Below, piece after piece: positions 16,744-25,497 of a DNA stretch of 64,000 nt (positions are counted from its first letter, which is position 1; each line of letters opens with the position of its first letter). The position numbers were made by a program, and so were the translations under genes. The notes beneath the pieces are model-generated. The model was not told the DNA's origin, did no database searches, and saw nothing but the letters and a program-made list of their open reading frames with translations. Origin of the DNA: JBAZUK01 sp041661445 (GTDB taxonomy: Bacteria > Chlamydiota > Chlamydiia > Chlamydiales > SM23-39); contig JBAZUK010000007.1 in the NCBI GenBank assembly GCA_041661445.1, positions 1-64,000 on the forward strand, read 5' to 3'.

Positions 16744-17433
16744 ATGACATTTAAAGATTTTTTTATTGAAAAAGGATGGGCGGAAGCTTTAAAAAATGAA
16801 TTTCAAAAAGAATACATGAAAAATCTTCAGATTTTTTTAAATGAAGAAATTGAAAAAAACATCACAATATATCCACCTGTACAATCAATTTTTAATGCTT
16901 TTTGTCAAACTCCTTATGATGATGTAAAAGTTGTTATAATGGGTCAGGATCCTTATCACGGAAATGGTCAAGCCCATGGTCTTTCTTTTAGCGTTCCCGA
17001 TGGGATTATTGCGCCTCCTTCTCTAAAAAATATTTTTAAGGAGTTGATGCAAGATGTTCAGATTAAAGAGCCCAAAACGGGTAATTTGATTTCATGGACC
17101 AAGCAAGGGGTTTTATTATTAAATGCAACTCTGAGTGTAAGAGAATCGCAGCCGAAGTCTCATTACGGCAAAGGCTGGGAGCTATTTACTGATAAGGTTA
17201 TAGAAGTTTTATCAGCAAGAGAAGATCCAATTGTTTTTCTATTATGGGGAAATTCAGCCAGGGAAAAGGTGAATAATATTTTTAAAAATCAAAAAACAAA
17301 GCATTTGATTTTACAGGCAGCTCATCCTTCTTTTTATTCAGCTGCTAATTTTTTTGGTTGCAGACATTTTTCGAAGACAAATGAATTTCTTAAAAAAAAT
17401 GGTAAAAAACCAGTTGATTGGCAAATTCCTTGA
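16744..17433 (+). CDS. ung: Uracil-DNA glycosylase (family 1)
   Basis: Removes uracil from DNA in base-excision repair. The 229-aa protein carries the water-activating loop GQDPYHGNGQAHGLSFSV (about 63-80), with the catalytic Asp, and the leucine-loop HPSFYSAANFFGCRHFSKTN near the C-terminus. LLNATLSVRESQPKSH is the uracil-recognition strand with its Asn. The length is typical. It begins right of the candidate origin and tRNA-Pro, on the putative leading strand. Start ATG 16744 follows TTGAAGGTTTT. Confidence 0.95.
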   Translation: MTFKDFFIEKGWAEALKNEFQKEYMKNLQIFLNEEIEKNITIYPPVQSIFNAFCQTPYDDVKVVIMGQDPYHGNGQAHGLSFSVPDGIIAPPSLKNIFKELMQDVQIKEPKTGNLISWTKQGVLLLNATLSVRESQPKSHYGKGWELFTDKVIEVLSAREDPIVFLLWGNSAREKVNNIFKNQKTKHLILQAAHPSFYSAANFFGCRHFSKTNEFLKKNGKKPVDWQIP

Positions 17434-17478
17434 TTAGAAATAAAAAATTGCTATTCTATTATTAGATTGGTAAAAAAA

Positions 17479-18705
17479 ATGCATATTGAATCGAGAAGAA
17501 AATTATCTTTTTTTTCAATTTTATTGACATATTTTGTTGATAATTTGGGTTGGTCTATCGTATTTCCTATTTTTGCGCCTCTTTTTTTAAATCCCGATAA
17601 TTCTTTGTTTATAAAAGAGATATCTTTTTCGACAAGAACAACTTTTCTTGGCCTTTTTTTAGCCGTGTTTCCTCTTGCTCAGTTTTTTGGAGCTCCAATA
17701 ATGGGAGAAATGGCTGATAGATCTGGTAGAAAAAACGCTCTTGTTCTGTCAATTATTTTAACTCTGATGGGATATCTAGTTACAGCTTTTAGCATCCAGA
17801 ATAACAGTTTGCTCTGGATGTTTTTTGGCAGATTTATTTCCGGTGTTTTTTCGGGAAACGTATCAATTTGTTTAGCTGTTGTTTCTGACTTGAGCCCGAC
17901 AGAAAAAATAAAAGTAAAAAATTTTGGACTCTTGTCTATTTTGACCGGATTTTCTTTTATGTTGGGTACATACATAGGAGGAAAGTTTTCTGATCAGAAT
18001 ATATTAAGTTTTTTTAATCCAGCATTTCCTCTTTGGATAGCTTCTTTTCTTTCTGTAATAAATTTTGTTTTTATTTATTTTGGGTTTAAAGAAACTTATG
18101 AAATTCACAAAAGAGTTAAATATAGTTTCACGGAAGGTTTTAATAACATTTATCAAGCGCTTAAGACAAAAAATATTAAAACTATATATGTTATTTACTT
18201 TCTGTTTATTTTTGGGTGGACTATCCTATTTCAATTCTCACCGGTTCTTGTAATAAATAAATTTGGATTCACAAGTTCTCAAATTGGAGATGTCGCAGCT
18301 TTTATGGGAATTTGCTGGGCGATAGGGGCCGGCCCGATCAATAAATTGTTATCGAAAAGTTTTTCTGCAAATAAAATTTTAAGTGTTGCGCTTGTTGTTT
18401 TTGCGGTATTGTGCTCTTTGGTTGGATTTCCGAATAAAATCGCTTATGTTATTTCTATTTTAGGTTTTTGTATATTAATTGGAGGCTTGGGTTGGCCTCT
18501 TTGCAATGCGATTATTTCGAATAAGGCAACTCAAAATATTCAGGGTAAAATTATGGGAATGAGCCAATCAATGCAATCTTTGGCTATGGTTGTCTCGTCT
18601 ATAGTTGGAGGTTTTGCTGATCATATTTCTGTTTATTTTCCCTTTTTAATAGCGGGATTTGCTACATTTATGGCTGCACTGATGTATTTTAAGGTAAAGT
18701 TTTGA
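17479..18705 (+). CDS. MFS transporter (12 TM, TetA-like)
   Basis: The first helix FFSILLTYFVDNLGWSIVFP fits the drug:H+ antiporter-1 subgroup. The MFS motif A is GAPIMGEMADRSGRKNAL (about 74-91) in loop 2-3, and twelve hydrophobic segments span the 408 aa. A second motif-like sequence is SKSFSANKIL between helices 8 and 9. The start is ambiguous: TTG 17467 or ATG 17479, neither with a strong Shine-Dalgarno; I favour ATG. Substrate is not predictable. The following small gene and an HlyD-like adaptor are on the same strand, but 12-TM DHA1 pumps do not usually need an adaptor. Confidence 0.85.
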   Translation: MHIESRRKLSFFSILLTYFVDNLGWSIVFPIFAPLFLNPDNSLFIKEISFSTRTTFLGLFLAVFPLAQFFGAPIMGEMADRSGRKNALVLSIILTLMGYLVTAFSIQNNSLLWMFFGRFISGVFSGNVSICLAVVSDLSPTEKIKVKNFGLLSILTGFSFMLGTYIGGKFSDQNILSFFNPAFPLWIASFLSVINFVFIYFGFKETYEIHKRVKYSFTEGFNNIYQALKTKNIKTIYVIYFLFIFGWTILFQFSPVLVINKFGFTSSQIGDVAAFMGICWAIGAGPINKLLSKSFSANKILSVALVVFAVLCSLVGFPNKIAYVISILGFCILIGGLGWPLCNAIISNKATQNIQGKIMGMSQSMQSLAMVVSSIVGGFADHISVYFPFLIAGFATFMAALMYFKVKF

Positions 18706-18729
18706 AGAATTTGCAAATAGGAGAAAAAA

Positions 18730-18981
18730 ATGTCTGATAATTTTGAAGTTCTACATGAAATTAATAATGAAGAAAACAAAGAATTTTCTCAGAAAAAAGC
18801 TTTAGATGACATTATTGTATCTTTTTTATCGAGAAAAAATATAAATTCTAAAAAACTTAAGAACAGTAAAAATTTTTTAGAAATTAAACAAAAACTCTTT
18901 ATGAAAAAAAATAATATTGAAGGTTTAGTTGAAATACAAAAGGATTTGATAAACATTTGCAATGAAGAAGAAAAATTATGA
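18730..18981 (+). CDS. Small hypothetical protein upstream of HlyD-like adaptor
   Basis: 83 aa, acidic start and Lys/Asn-rich, no signal peptide or membrane segment, mainly helical. It is preceded by AGGAGAAAAAA, a strong Shine-Dalgarno, and its stop overlaps the next start (ATGA at 18978-18981), so it is very likely a real gene translated together with the adaptor. No family recognised. Confidence 0.7.
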   Translation: MSDNFEVLHEINNEENKEFSQKKALDDIIVSFLSRKNINSKKLKNSKNFLEIKQKLFMKKNNIEGLVEIQKDLINICNEEEKL

Positions 18982-19826
18982 AAAACAAGCGAACTATCAA
19001 AAATTTTATAAAATTTATATCAATTCTTATCGTTATTTGTTCGGTTTTTTTTATTAGGTTCAGTCATTTGCATAAATCTAAAGAACTTAGTGAATGTGGC
19101 TTAGTTTTTTCTAAAACCTTTTTTATTGAATCAAACTTAAAAGCGAAAATTGATAAAATTCTGGTAAAAGAAAAAGATTTTATAAAAGCGGGCGACGCAT
19201 TAGTAAAGTTTGATTCCGATGTTCTTGATGCAAAAATAGATCATATAGAAAAAAAAATTGCTTTTGAAAAAGAAAAAACAAATTATTTGAAATTTAAAGA
19301 AGAAAAAGCTTTAGAAGCCTATTTGAACCTCAAGAAAGAAAAGTCTCCTGATCTTAACGAAATAGAAGAAAAGCTAAAAAATCTTGAATCGATGCAGCTA
19401 AACCAGAAAATTCAAAAATCAAAAATTGATATATTGATTTCAGAGGAAGATTATTTAAAAACACTCAAAAAGCATACTATTATTTACTGCCCTTGTGATG
19501 GTTGCGTAAACAACATAGTTTCTGTTGATAATTGTTATGTTAATGTTGGTGATAGATTACTTTCTATTGCGGCAGATGATCAGTCCTATGCGATCTTTAA
19601 AATTGGAAAAAATAAAAGTTCAAGATACAAAATAAACGATTTGGTAAATGTTTCTATCGATAATTATCCGATGACCACTTTTCAAGGCAAGATTGTCGAT
19701 ATAAAGGATTTGGCCTGCGATAATTTTATTGAATATAAAGTTTTTTTAAACCAGATCAAAAAAACTGCAGATGAGCAAAAGCTTTTGCTGACATCCAATA
19801 TGAGAGCTCAGATTATTCATGAATGA
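18978..19826 (+). CDS. HlyD/EmrA-like membrane-fusion (periplasmic adaptor) protein
   Basis: The 282-aa protein has an N-terminal membrane anchor at about 11-30 and then the two halves of a barrel-sandwich (lipoyl-like) domain, IDKILVKEKDFIKAGDALVKFD (about 55-76, split here as motif) and CPCDGCVNNIVSVDNCYVNVGDRLLSI (about 170-195). A helical hairpin of about 90 residues rich in Lys/Glu lies between them. The C-terminal beta-barrel part ends ILLTSNMRAQIIH-like. This is the adaptor architecture of type I or tripartite efflux. No ABC partner or TolC is adjacent, so the partner is unknown. It overlaps both neighbours by a few bases. Confidence 0.75.
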   Translation: MKNKRTIKNFIKFISILIVICSVFFIRFSHLHKSKELSECGLVFSKTFFIESNLKAKIDKILVKEKDFIKAGDALVKFDSDVLDAKIDHIEKKIAFEKEKTNYLKFKEEKALEAYLNLKKEKSPDLNEIEEKLKNLESMQLNQKIQKSKIDILISEEDYLKTLKKHTIIYCPCDGCVNNIVSVDNCYVNVGDRLLSIAADDQSYAIFKIGKNKSSRYKINDLVNVSIDNYPMTTFQGKIVDIKDLACDNFIEYKVFLNQIKKTADEQKLLLTSNMRAQIIHE

Positions 19827-20772
19827 CTTGGAACATAAGCTATTTTATAAAATTCAAGAGGCTATTTCGAATATTTCTTTAAAAGAACTGCAGTCAATAG
19901 CCAGCTCGCTATCCCAGAAATATCATAAAAACATATTTGATTTTTTTTCTTCCGATTTACAAAGACTTGCTTATATTACCTATCGTATGCCGGCAACATA
20001 TAACGCCCTTGTATATGTTTTTAAAGAGATGAAAAAAATATCACCTGATATTGAAGTTAAAACTATTCTAGATTTGGGATCTGGTCCGGCAACTTCCGCC
20101 TGGGCAGCTTTTAGCGAATTTAAAAAATTAAAGCAGATGCATCTGGTTGAAAGGGATGTAAATATTCTAAATATTGGTAAAAAATTATTAGATAATGAGC
20201 CCTTTGCAAAAAAGATCGAATATGAAGAAAATAACATCTTAAAGATCAAGAATTACGATTATGATTTAGTCGTTTTGTCTTATGTGGCAAATGAATTAAA
20301 AGAACCGTTTGTAAAAAAAATTATTCAAAGATGGATTTATTCTAATTCCAAAACAATTTTGATCCTCGAACCGGGAACTCCCTATGGTTTTAAGAAAATA
20401 AAATATATAAGACAAATGCTGATTGATAATAACTGTAAAATTATAGCTCCTTGTCCTAATGAATTGAGATGTCCGATGACACAAGAGGATTGGTGCCATT
20501 TTTTTGTGCGCCTCAAAAGATCTAAATCACATAAATATTTAAAAAAGGGAACCCTTGGCTTTGAAGATGAAAAGTTTTCATATGTAATCGCAACCAAAAA
20601 TGCAGTTGCTAAACCAAATTCTAGAAATGTTAGAAATCCTAAAAGTGATTCAAGCGAAGTTGTTCTAACATTATGTCATAATGGTAAAATTGTAAAAGAA
20701 ACTATTGAAAAAAAAGATAAAAAATTTAAAATAGCTCGAAAAACAAAATGGGGAGATTCTTTTGATGTTTAG
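19819..20772 (+). CDS. Rsm22-type ribosomal methyltransferase-like protein
   Basis: The SAM-binding loop ILDLGSGPATSAWAA (about 82-96) is followed by the Rsm22 signature: the cysteine-rich CPNELRCPMTQEDWCHFFVR (about 210-229), four Cys that probably hold an iron-sulfur or zinc centre, and then GFEDEKFSYVIATK. In mitochondria and bacteria Rsm22-family proteins associate with small ribosomal subunits. A methyltransferase role at the ribosome is family knowledge; the target is unknown. The 317-aa protein overlaps the adaptor gene by 8 bases upstream and dapA by 8 bases downstream, so this is a tight operon. Confidence 0.85.
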   Translation: MNDLEHKLFYKIQEAISNISLKELQSIASSLSQKYHKNIFDFFSSDLQRLAYITYRMPATYNALVYVFKEMKKISPDIEVKTILDLGSGPATSAWAAFSEFKKLKQMHLVERDVNILNIGKKLLDNEPFAKKIEYEENNILKIKNYDYDLVVLSYVANELKEPFVKKIIQRWIYSNSKTILILEPGTPYGFKKIKYIRQMLIDNNCKIIAPCPNELRCPMTQEDWCHFFVRLKRSKSHKYLKKGTLGFEDEKFSYVIATKNAVAKPNSRNVRNPKSDSSEVVLTLCHNGKIVKETIEKKDKKFKIARKTKWGDSFDV

Positions 20773-21628
20773 AGGATCAATGGTTGCTTTAGTAACGCCA
20801 TTTAAGTCGAAGAGCTTGGATGAAGAAAATTTAAAAAATTTGATCAGCTGGCAAGTTGAGAATAAAACGGATGCAATTGTTTTATGCGGAACTACTGGGG
20901 AGGCTCCGACTTTAATCGATGATGAAAAGATTGCCATTTTCGAAATAGCAACAAGGATGGCAAAAGGAAAAACCAAAGTTATTGCAGGAACTGGAACATA
21001 TTGCACTGATAAAACCGTAGAGCTAACAAAAAAAGCCAAGGAAATCGGTCTTGACGGTGTTTTAGTGGTTGTCCCATATTACAACAAACCACCTATAGAG
21101 GGGTTGATTCGGCATTTTGAAGAAATAGCAAAGGTGGGCCTGCCTATTATTCTATACCATCACCCTGGAAGAACCGGAATGAAAATTTCAATTGAGAATT
21201 TTAAAAAATTGCAGGCAATTGAAGAAATTGTGGCAATTAAAGAAGCTTCTTGCGATTTGAATTTTGCCAAACAATTATTAGAAAATACCAGGTTCGATAT
21301 TATTTCTGGGGATGATGCTTTAACAGTGCCTATGATGAAAATGGGGGCTAAAGGAGTTATTTCGGTTTTAGCGAATGTTATTCCCAAAAAATGGAAAGAA
21401 ATGAGTGATTATTGCTTAAATCACGAATATGACAAGGCTCAAGAAGTGTATGATTATTACAATGAATTGGTAAATTCGATGTTTTTAGAAACAAATCCAA
21501 TTTGTGTTAAATATGTTTTGAGCTTAATGGGCAAATGCAGATCGGAAATGAGACTACCTCTTGTAGAACCGTCTTCTGAAACTGCCAAAATCATTCGAAA
21601 CACAATTAGTAATCTGATTTTTGAATAA
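20765..21628 (+). CDS. dapA: 4-hydroxy-tetrahydrodipicolinate synthase
   Basis: Condenses pyruvate with aspartate semialdehyde, the first committed step to diaminopimelate and lysine. The 287-aa protein has the GTTGEAPTL pyruvate-carboxylate loop, the tyrosine motif ILYHHPGRTG in place of the usual YNVPGRTG, and the Schiff-base lysine in VAIKEAS (about 160). I start at ATG 20765 (GGGAGA upstream at 20751-20756) and note a TTG one codon earlier. It overlaps the Rsm22-type gene. The other dap genes are not nearby. Confidence 0.92.
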   Translation: MFRGSMVALVTPFKSKSLDEENLKNLISWQVENKTDAIVLCGTTGEAPTLIDDEKIAIFEIATRMAKGKTKVIAGTGTYCTDKTVELTKKAKEIGLDGVLVVVPYYNKPPIEGLIRHFEEIAKVGLPIILYHHPGRTGMKISIENFKKLQAIEEIVAIKEASCDLNFAKQLLENTRFDIISGDDALTVPMMKMGAKGVISVLANVIPKKWKEMSDYCLNHEYDKAQEVYDYYNELVNSMFLETNPICVKYVLSLMGKCRSEMRLPLVEPSSETAKIIRNTISNLIFE

Positions 21629-21640
21629 AAATTATCTTAA

Positions 21641-21673
21641 ATAAAGCTCAGAGTTATTAATTCCGAGCTTTAT
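21641..21673. terminator. Hairpin terminator between converging dapA and Pgp6-like gene
   Basis: ATAAAGCTC (21641-21649) pairs perfectly with GAGCTTTAT (21665-21673) over nine bases with a 15-base loop, in the 58-base space between two converging genes. The T-tract is weak on both sides, so efficiency is uncertain. Confidence 0.6.
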
Positions 21674-21686
21674 GGTCATCTGAAAT

Positions 21687-22427
21687 TTAAATACTTCTTT
21701 GTATGTTTGCGACTAATTCCTGAATTTGCTTTCTCTGAGCATCATTCGGACTAAATAAAGGATGAGAACAAATTGATTTTACGCTTTTTAATGAGCTGAT
21801 TACCTGATCGGCTAAATTTGCCTGTCTTTTGTCCTGCTCTTCTAATGGAAACAGCTTTCTAATTATTGTCAAAAGCTCTTGTTTTGGCTGGCCGGCATAA
21901 TTTTCAATAATTTCCTGCTTTTTTCCCATATCGCCGGTTCTGCTTGCAAGAGTATAAACGGCTTGTCTAGGCATAGAGTCGATCTGGGGACGCAATGCTT
22001 GAGGCATTGAATTATAAAATTCATAGTATTGTAAAAAATTATAAGGTGTTTGTCTGTTTCCATATGTCGACATCAACCAAGATGTAAAAGCGCCCTCTTT
22101 GTAATTTTTTAGAATTTCTTGAGCTTTTTTTATTCTTTCTCCATGAAGAATTACGGCCTGATTAGTAATTGCCTTTACTTCAGATGTAATCATGATTAAA
22201 TTTTTTAAATCCTGATCAAAATCAACAGCTTTTTCTTCTTCTTTATAATTTTGTAAAATGCTGGATAGTTCACTTTTTTCACTATCATTTAATGTATTAA
22301 TTTTAAATACACCAGAGAAGCTAGTTAAAGAACCTTCTTTGGATAATTCAGCTAATGCTGTCATCTTAGGTGTTTGTTTTTCTTTTGATCTTAATCTTAA
22401 ATTTAATAGATCGTTAAACTTAACCAT
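21687..22427 (-). CDS. Chlamydial plasmid protein Pgp6-like (CT583-like)
   Basis: The 246-aa protein has the central block AFTSWLMSTYGNRQTPYNF followed by LQYYEFY, which I recognise from Pgp6 of the chlamydial plasmid and its chromosomal paralogue CT583 (Gp6D). The biochemical function is not known; Pgp6 is needed for plasmid maintenance in Chlamydia. It lies behind thrS and ParA on the minus strand, the same set as CT581-CT583. The start ATG 22427 has GGAGATATT just upstream. It is separated from ParA by 205 bases and appears to have its own promoter. Confidence 0.85.
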   Translation of the reverse strand: MVKFNDLLNLRLRSKEKQTPKMTALAELSKEGSLTSFSGVFKINTLNDSEKSELSSILQNYKEEEKAVDFDQDLKNLIMITSEVKAITNQAVILHGERIKKAQEILKNYKEGAFTSWLMSTYGNRQTPYNFLQYYEFYNSMPQALRPQIDSMPRQAVYTLASRTGDMGKKQEIIENYAGQPKQELLTIIRKLFPLEEQDKRQANLADQVISSLKSVKSICSHPLFSPNDAQRKQIQELVANIQRSI

Positions 22428-22496
22428 TTTATAATATCTCCTAATTGGACTTTTTATACTTTTAAAAATCCTGTTCCTTGCAAAGCGTTTGTATCT

Positions 22497-22526
22497 GGTT
22501 GATTCTTCAACCGAATGCTTATTATA
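22497..22526 (-). promoter_or_regulatory. Candidate -10 element and leader hairpin of the Pgp6-like gene
   Basis: On the minus strand TATAAT sits at 22526-22521, followed by the perfect stem GGTTGA-AGAA-TCAACC (22512-22497) in what would be a leader of about 85 bases before the start codon at 22427. I see no clear -35 box. The hairpin lacks a T-tract, so an RNA stability or regulatory role is possible. Confidence 0.35.
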
Positions 22527-22614
22527 TCCTGATTATAGAAATATGCTATTTTTTTTTAAATATATAATTCAAAAATTAAGAGATATGAAAAAAAGGAGAG
22601 TTTTTTTTAATTTT

Positions 22615-22631
22615 GTAAAGCAGTTTTACAT
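22615..22631. repeat. Inverted repeat TGTAAA-N5-TTTACA beside parA
   Basis: The 17-base sequence TGTAAAGCAGTTTTACA ends one base before the parA stop codon. On plus it is followed by T-rich sequence and would be a terminator, but no plus-strand gene precedes it; on minus its tail is A-rich, so it is not a good parA terminator. The same 17-mer occurs inside the GspL-like gene at 6294-6310, and a one-base variant follows rpoD at 41880. Confidence 0.4.
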
Positions 22632-22632
22632 T

Positions 22633-23385
22633 TTATTTTTTTTCAATAATTTCTTTTGTAAGGGCTTTATAGTCATCTGAAGCCCTGCTTTTAGGAGATG
22701 TTTTAAAGACCGGTTTTCCGTAAATTGCCGCTTCTGAAATTGAAATATCTCTTCTTATTTTAGACTTCAGTAATTTTCCAGGAAAAGTTTCTTCGATGAT
22801 TTTATGAAAATCTTCATTGCTTTTTCCTCTTGGATTCCAGAAAGACATTGCAACTCCTTTTACATAAAGATTATGTCTCTCGGATATATTTTTAATAAAT
22901 AGACCGAGTCTCTGAAGTCCTTTAAGGCTATAAAATTCCGGTGTAGCGCAAATTAAAGATGAATTTGAAGCGATTAAGGCCGATTCTGTTAACCAGCAAA
23001 TTGAAGGAGGCGTGTCTATTAAAATGTAATCATAATTAAGATTCTTAAGAATGTCGCGCAGTTTTTCATGAGAATATCTATCTGCGGCTAAAGATCCGGT
23101 TACTTCGATTCTTTCCAGCCAGGCATCAGCAGGCACAAGATCTAGATTTTGAATAGAGGTTTTTAAAATAACATCCTTGATAGTTTTTTCTCCCTGAAGA
23201 ACGCCTGCCATGCTGTCCTGTTCATCTGGATCAAAACCAAGTCCGGTCGTTAAGTTCGACTGGGCATCAAAATCAATTAATAGTACTTTTTTCTTATGAT
23301 ATAATGAAAAAGCTGCCCCAATATGCAGACATGTTGAAGTTTTGGCCGTTCCTCCCTTAAAGCTGGTAATTGCAATAATTTCCAT
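22633..23385 (-). CDS. ParA/Soj-family partition ATPase (CT582-like)
   Basis: The deviant Walker A is SFKGGTAKTS (8-17) with the signature lysine, Walker A' is VLLIDFDAQSNLTTGLG (about 33-49) and the B motif is YILIDTPPS. These mark a ParA ATPase of 250 aa without the N-terminal DNA-binding domain of plasmid P1-type ParA. Chlamydia has a chromosomal copy (CT582) and the plasmid Pgp5; the order thrS-ParA-Pgp6-like is the same here. No ParB gene is in the immediate vicinity. It starts 16 bases after thrS. Confidence 0.93.
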   Translation of the reverse strand: MEIIAITSFKGGTAKTSTCLHIGAAFSLYHKKKVLLIDFDAQSNLTTGLGFDPDEQDSMAGVLQGEKTIKDVILKTSIQNLDLVPADAWLERIEVTGSLAADRYSHEKLRDILKNLNYDYILIDTPPSICWLTESALIASNSSLICATPEFYSLKGLQRLGLFIKNISERHNLYVKGVAMSFWNPRGKSNEDFHKIIEETFPGKLLKSKIRRDISISEAAIYGKPVFKTSPKSRASDDYKALTKEIIEKK

Positions 23386-23401
23386 AACTCTCTCCCGGAC
23401 C

Positions 23402-25321
23402 TTATTTCGAACTGAATGACGACATTAAAGCTTTTTCTGTCTTTTCAATTGTTGCTTTTTCTAAAAATTTTGAAATGCTTATTTCACCATGAACGATGTT
23501 GTCCCTTGTTCTAAGTGATACAGTATTATTTTCAACTTCAGTGTCACCTACTGTTAGCATATAGTTCACTTTTAAAAGCTGGGCATTTCTAATTTTTTTA
23601 CTGACTGATTCGTTTGAATCATCAACATCACATGGAAGGTCGCTAGCTTTAATAATATCACATATTTTTTTAGCATAGGCATTGTGTCTGTCGGCAACTG
23701 GAATTACTCTTACTGCATGCGGACTGATCCAGAGAGGAAAATTTCCAGCAAAGTGTTCTATTAATATTCCAAAGAAGCGTTCAACAGAACCAAATAATAC
23801 CCTGTGAATCATAATAGGTCTTTTTTGCTGACCATCGCTATCGACATAATTCATATCAAATCTTTTAGGCAAGTTCATGTCCAATTGAATTGTACCGCAC
23901 TGCCAGCGTCTTTTTAATGCATCCTGAATGTGTAAATCAATTTTAGGACCATAAAAAGCTCCATCGCCTTCATTAATTTTGTATGGACGTCCTAAAATTT
24001 CAAGGGCGTGAATCAGACCATTTGTTGCAGCAGCCCATTCTTCGTCTGTGCCGATTGTCTTTGATTTTTCCGGTCTTGTTGAAAGTTCCATGTTGTATGC
24101 AAGTCCGAAGGTCATATAAATTTTATCGGCCAGTTCAACAATTTCTAGAATTTGGGCATCCATTTGATCGGGAGTCAAGAAAACGTGAGCATCGTCTTGA
24201 TGAAATGCTCTTACACGGAAAAGACCATTCAAAGCTCCGCTGGCCTCATGTCTATGAACCAGACCGATTTCTGCTATTTTTAAAGGAAGGTCTCGATAAC
24301 TATGATGATTTGTTTTGTAATAAAGTATTCCCCCGGGGCAATTCATCGGTTTTATTGCAAATTCCCTATCTTCTACAACAGATGTGTACATGTTTTCTTT
24401 ATAGTAAGACCAGTGACCTGATGTTTCCCAGAGTTCTTTTGTCATCATTATAGGAGTTTTTATTTCTACATAACCTTTTTCGGAAATACATTCTTTTAAA
24501 AATCCTAATAGTTTATTCCATATATAAAGGCCGTTAGGATAAATGAAAGGCATGCCTGGAGCTTCTTCTTTTAATCCAAAAAGCTGTAATTTTTGACCAA
24601 TGTCTTTATGGTCTCTTTTTTTAGCTTCTTCTAAAAAGTTTAGGTATTCATCAAGCATCTTTTTATCTGGGAATGAAATGCCATACAATCTTGTTAACAT
24701 TTCATTTTTAGAGTCGCCTTTCCAATAGGCGCCGGAAGTTTTTATTACCTTGAATGCTTTAATTTTGCTCAATACCGGTAAGTGCGGACCTCTGCAAAGG
24801 TCGGAGAATTCGCCTTGTTTATATGCTGAAATTGTTCCGTCTTCAAAATCGTTTATTAACGCAATTTTATACGAGTTGTTCTCAAAAGATTTTTTTGCTT
24901 CTGTCTTATTTTTAAACTCAACCCTTATAGGTTTTAAATTTTCAGCAATAATCTTTTTTGCTTCCTTTTCAATTTTAAGAAGATCTTCTTCTGTAATTTT
25001 CAAGTTTGCAAAATCGTAATAAAAGCCACTTTCAATAGCAGGTCCGATGGTTGGTTTGGCTTCCGGGAACAATCTTAAAACAGCTTGTGCCAGAACGTGT
25101 GCGGATGAATGCCAAAAAATTTCCTTTCCCTTAGGTTCGGAAAATGAAATAAATTCGATTTTATCATTATCATTTAATTTTTTCGTTAAATCATATTCTC
25201 TGTTCTCAATTCTTATTGCAATTGCGTCACCAGGTTCAGTGAGATTTAATTTTCTTGCTAAATCTGCTGCTGAACTGCCTTCTTCTACATTGATTTTTTC
25301 GTTTTTCACAAAGACAAACAT
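23402..25321 (-). CDS. thrS: Threonyl-tRNA synthetase
   Basis: Charges tRNA-Thr. The 639-aa protein has the complete domain series: TGS domain 1-60, editing domain with HSSAHVLAQAV (about 70-80) and RGPHLP, and the class II core. The core zinc ligands are MNCPGGIL, RAFHQDDAH and IMIHRVLFGS; the anticodon domain is at the C-terminus. I use ATG 25321, which has AAGGTGAG five bases upstream; a GTG at 25330 is in frame without such support. It leads the minus-strand block with ParA and the Pgp6-like gene. Confidence 0.96.
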   Translation of the reverse strand: MFVFVKNEKINVEEGSSAADLARKLNLTEPGDAIAIRIENREYDLTKKLNDNDKIEFISFSEPKGKEIFWHSSAHVLAQAVLRLFPEAKPTIGPAIESGFYYDFANLKITEEDLLKIEKEAKKIIAENLKPIRVEFKNKTEAKKSFENNSYKIALINDFEDGTISAYKQGEFSDLCRGPHLPVLSKIKAFKVIKTSGAYWKGDSKNEMLTRLYGISFPDKKMLDEYLNFLEEAKKRDHKDIGQKLQLFGLKEEAPGMPFIYPNGLYIWNKLLGFLKECISEKGYVEIKTPIMMTKELWETSGHWSYYKENMYTSVVEDREFAIKPMNCPGGILYYKTNHHSYRDLPLKIAEIGLVHRHEASGALNGLFRVRAFHQDDAHVFLTPDQMDAQILEIVELADKIYMTFGLAYNMELSTRPEKSKTIGTDEEWAAATNGLIHALEILGRPYKINEGDGAFYGPKIDLHIQDALKRRWQCGTIQLDMNLPKRFDMNYVDSDGQQKRPIMIHRVLFGSVERFFGILIEHFAGNFPLWISPHAVRVIPVADRHNAYAKKICDIIKASDLPCDVDDSNESVSKKIRNAQLLKVNYMLTVGDTEVENNTVSLRTRDNIVHGEISISKFLEKATIEKTEKALMSSFSSK

Positions 25322-25497
25322 TATTCTCACCTTATTTTGAAAATTAAATGAAATTACATTTTACTAAAAATGAGGTAAAGAAAAAATGAAAATTTTACAA
25401 AATAAATTTTTTTACACGAAAAAAAAGGTTTCCTTATAAAAAAAAGATTTAATCTTTTAGTATGTAATATGATTTATCACTTTTTTGAGGTCTACCC

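Noticed and set aside
17467..18981. MFS pump, small ORF and HlyD-like gene as an EmrAB-type efflux system
   Set aside because: The pump has 12 helices and TetA-like motif A, unlike 14-helix EmrB, so pairing with the adaptor is not supported beyond proximity.
22489..22680. Plus-strand ORF between the Pgp6-like gene and parA
   Set aside because: Composition is random AT-rich, no ribosome-binding site, and it overlaps the parA 3' end.
23983..24453. Plus-strand ORF of 156 codons inside thrS
   Set aside because: It is antisense to conserved catalytic motifs of ThrS and has no family resemblance or ribosome-binding site.
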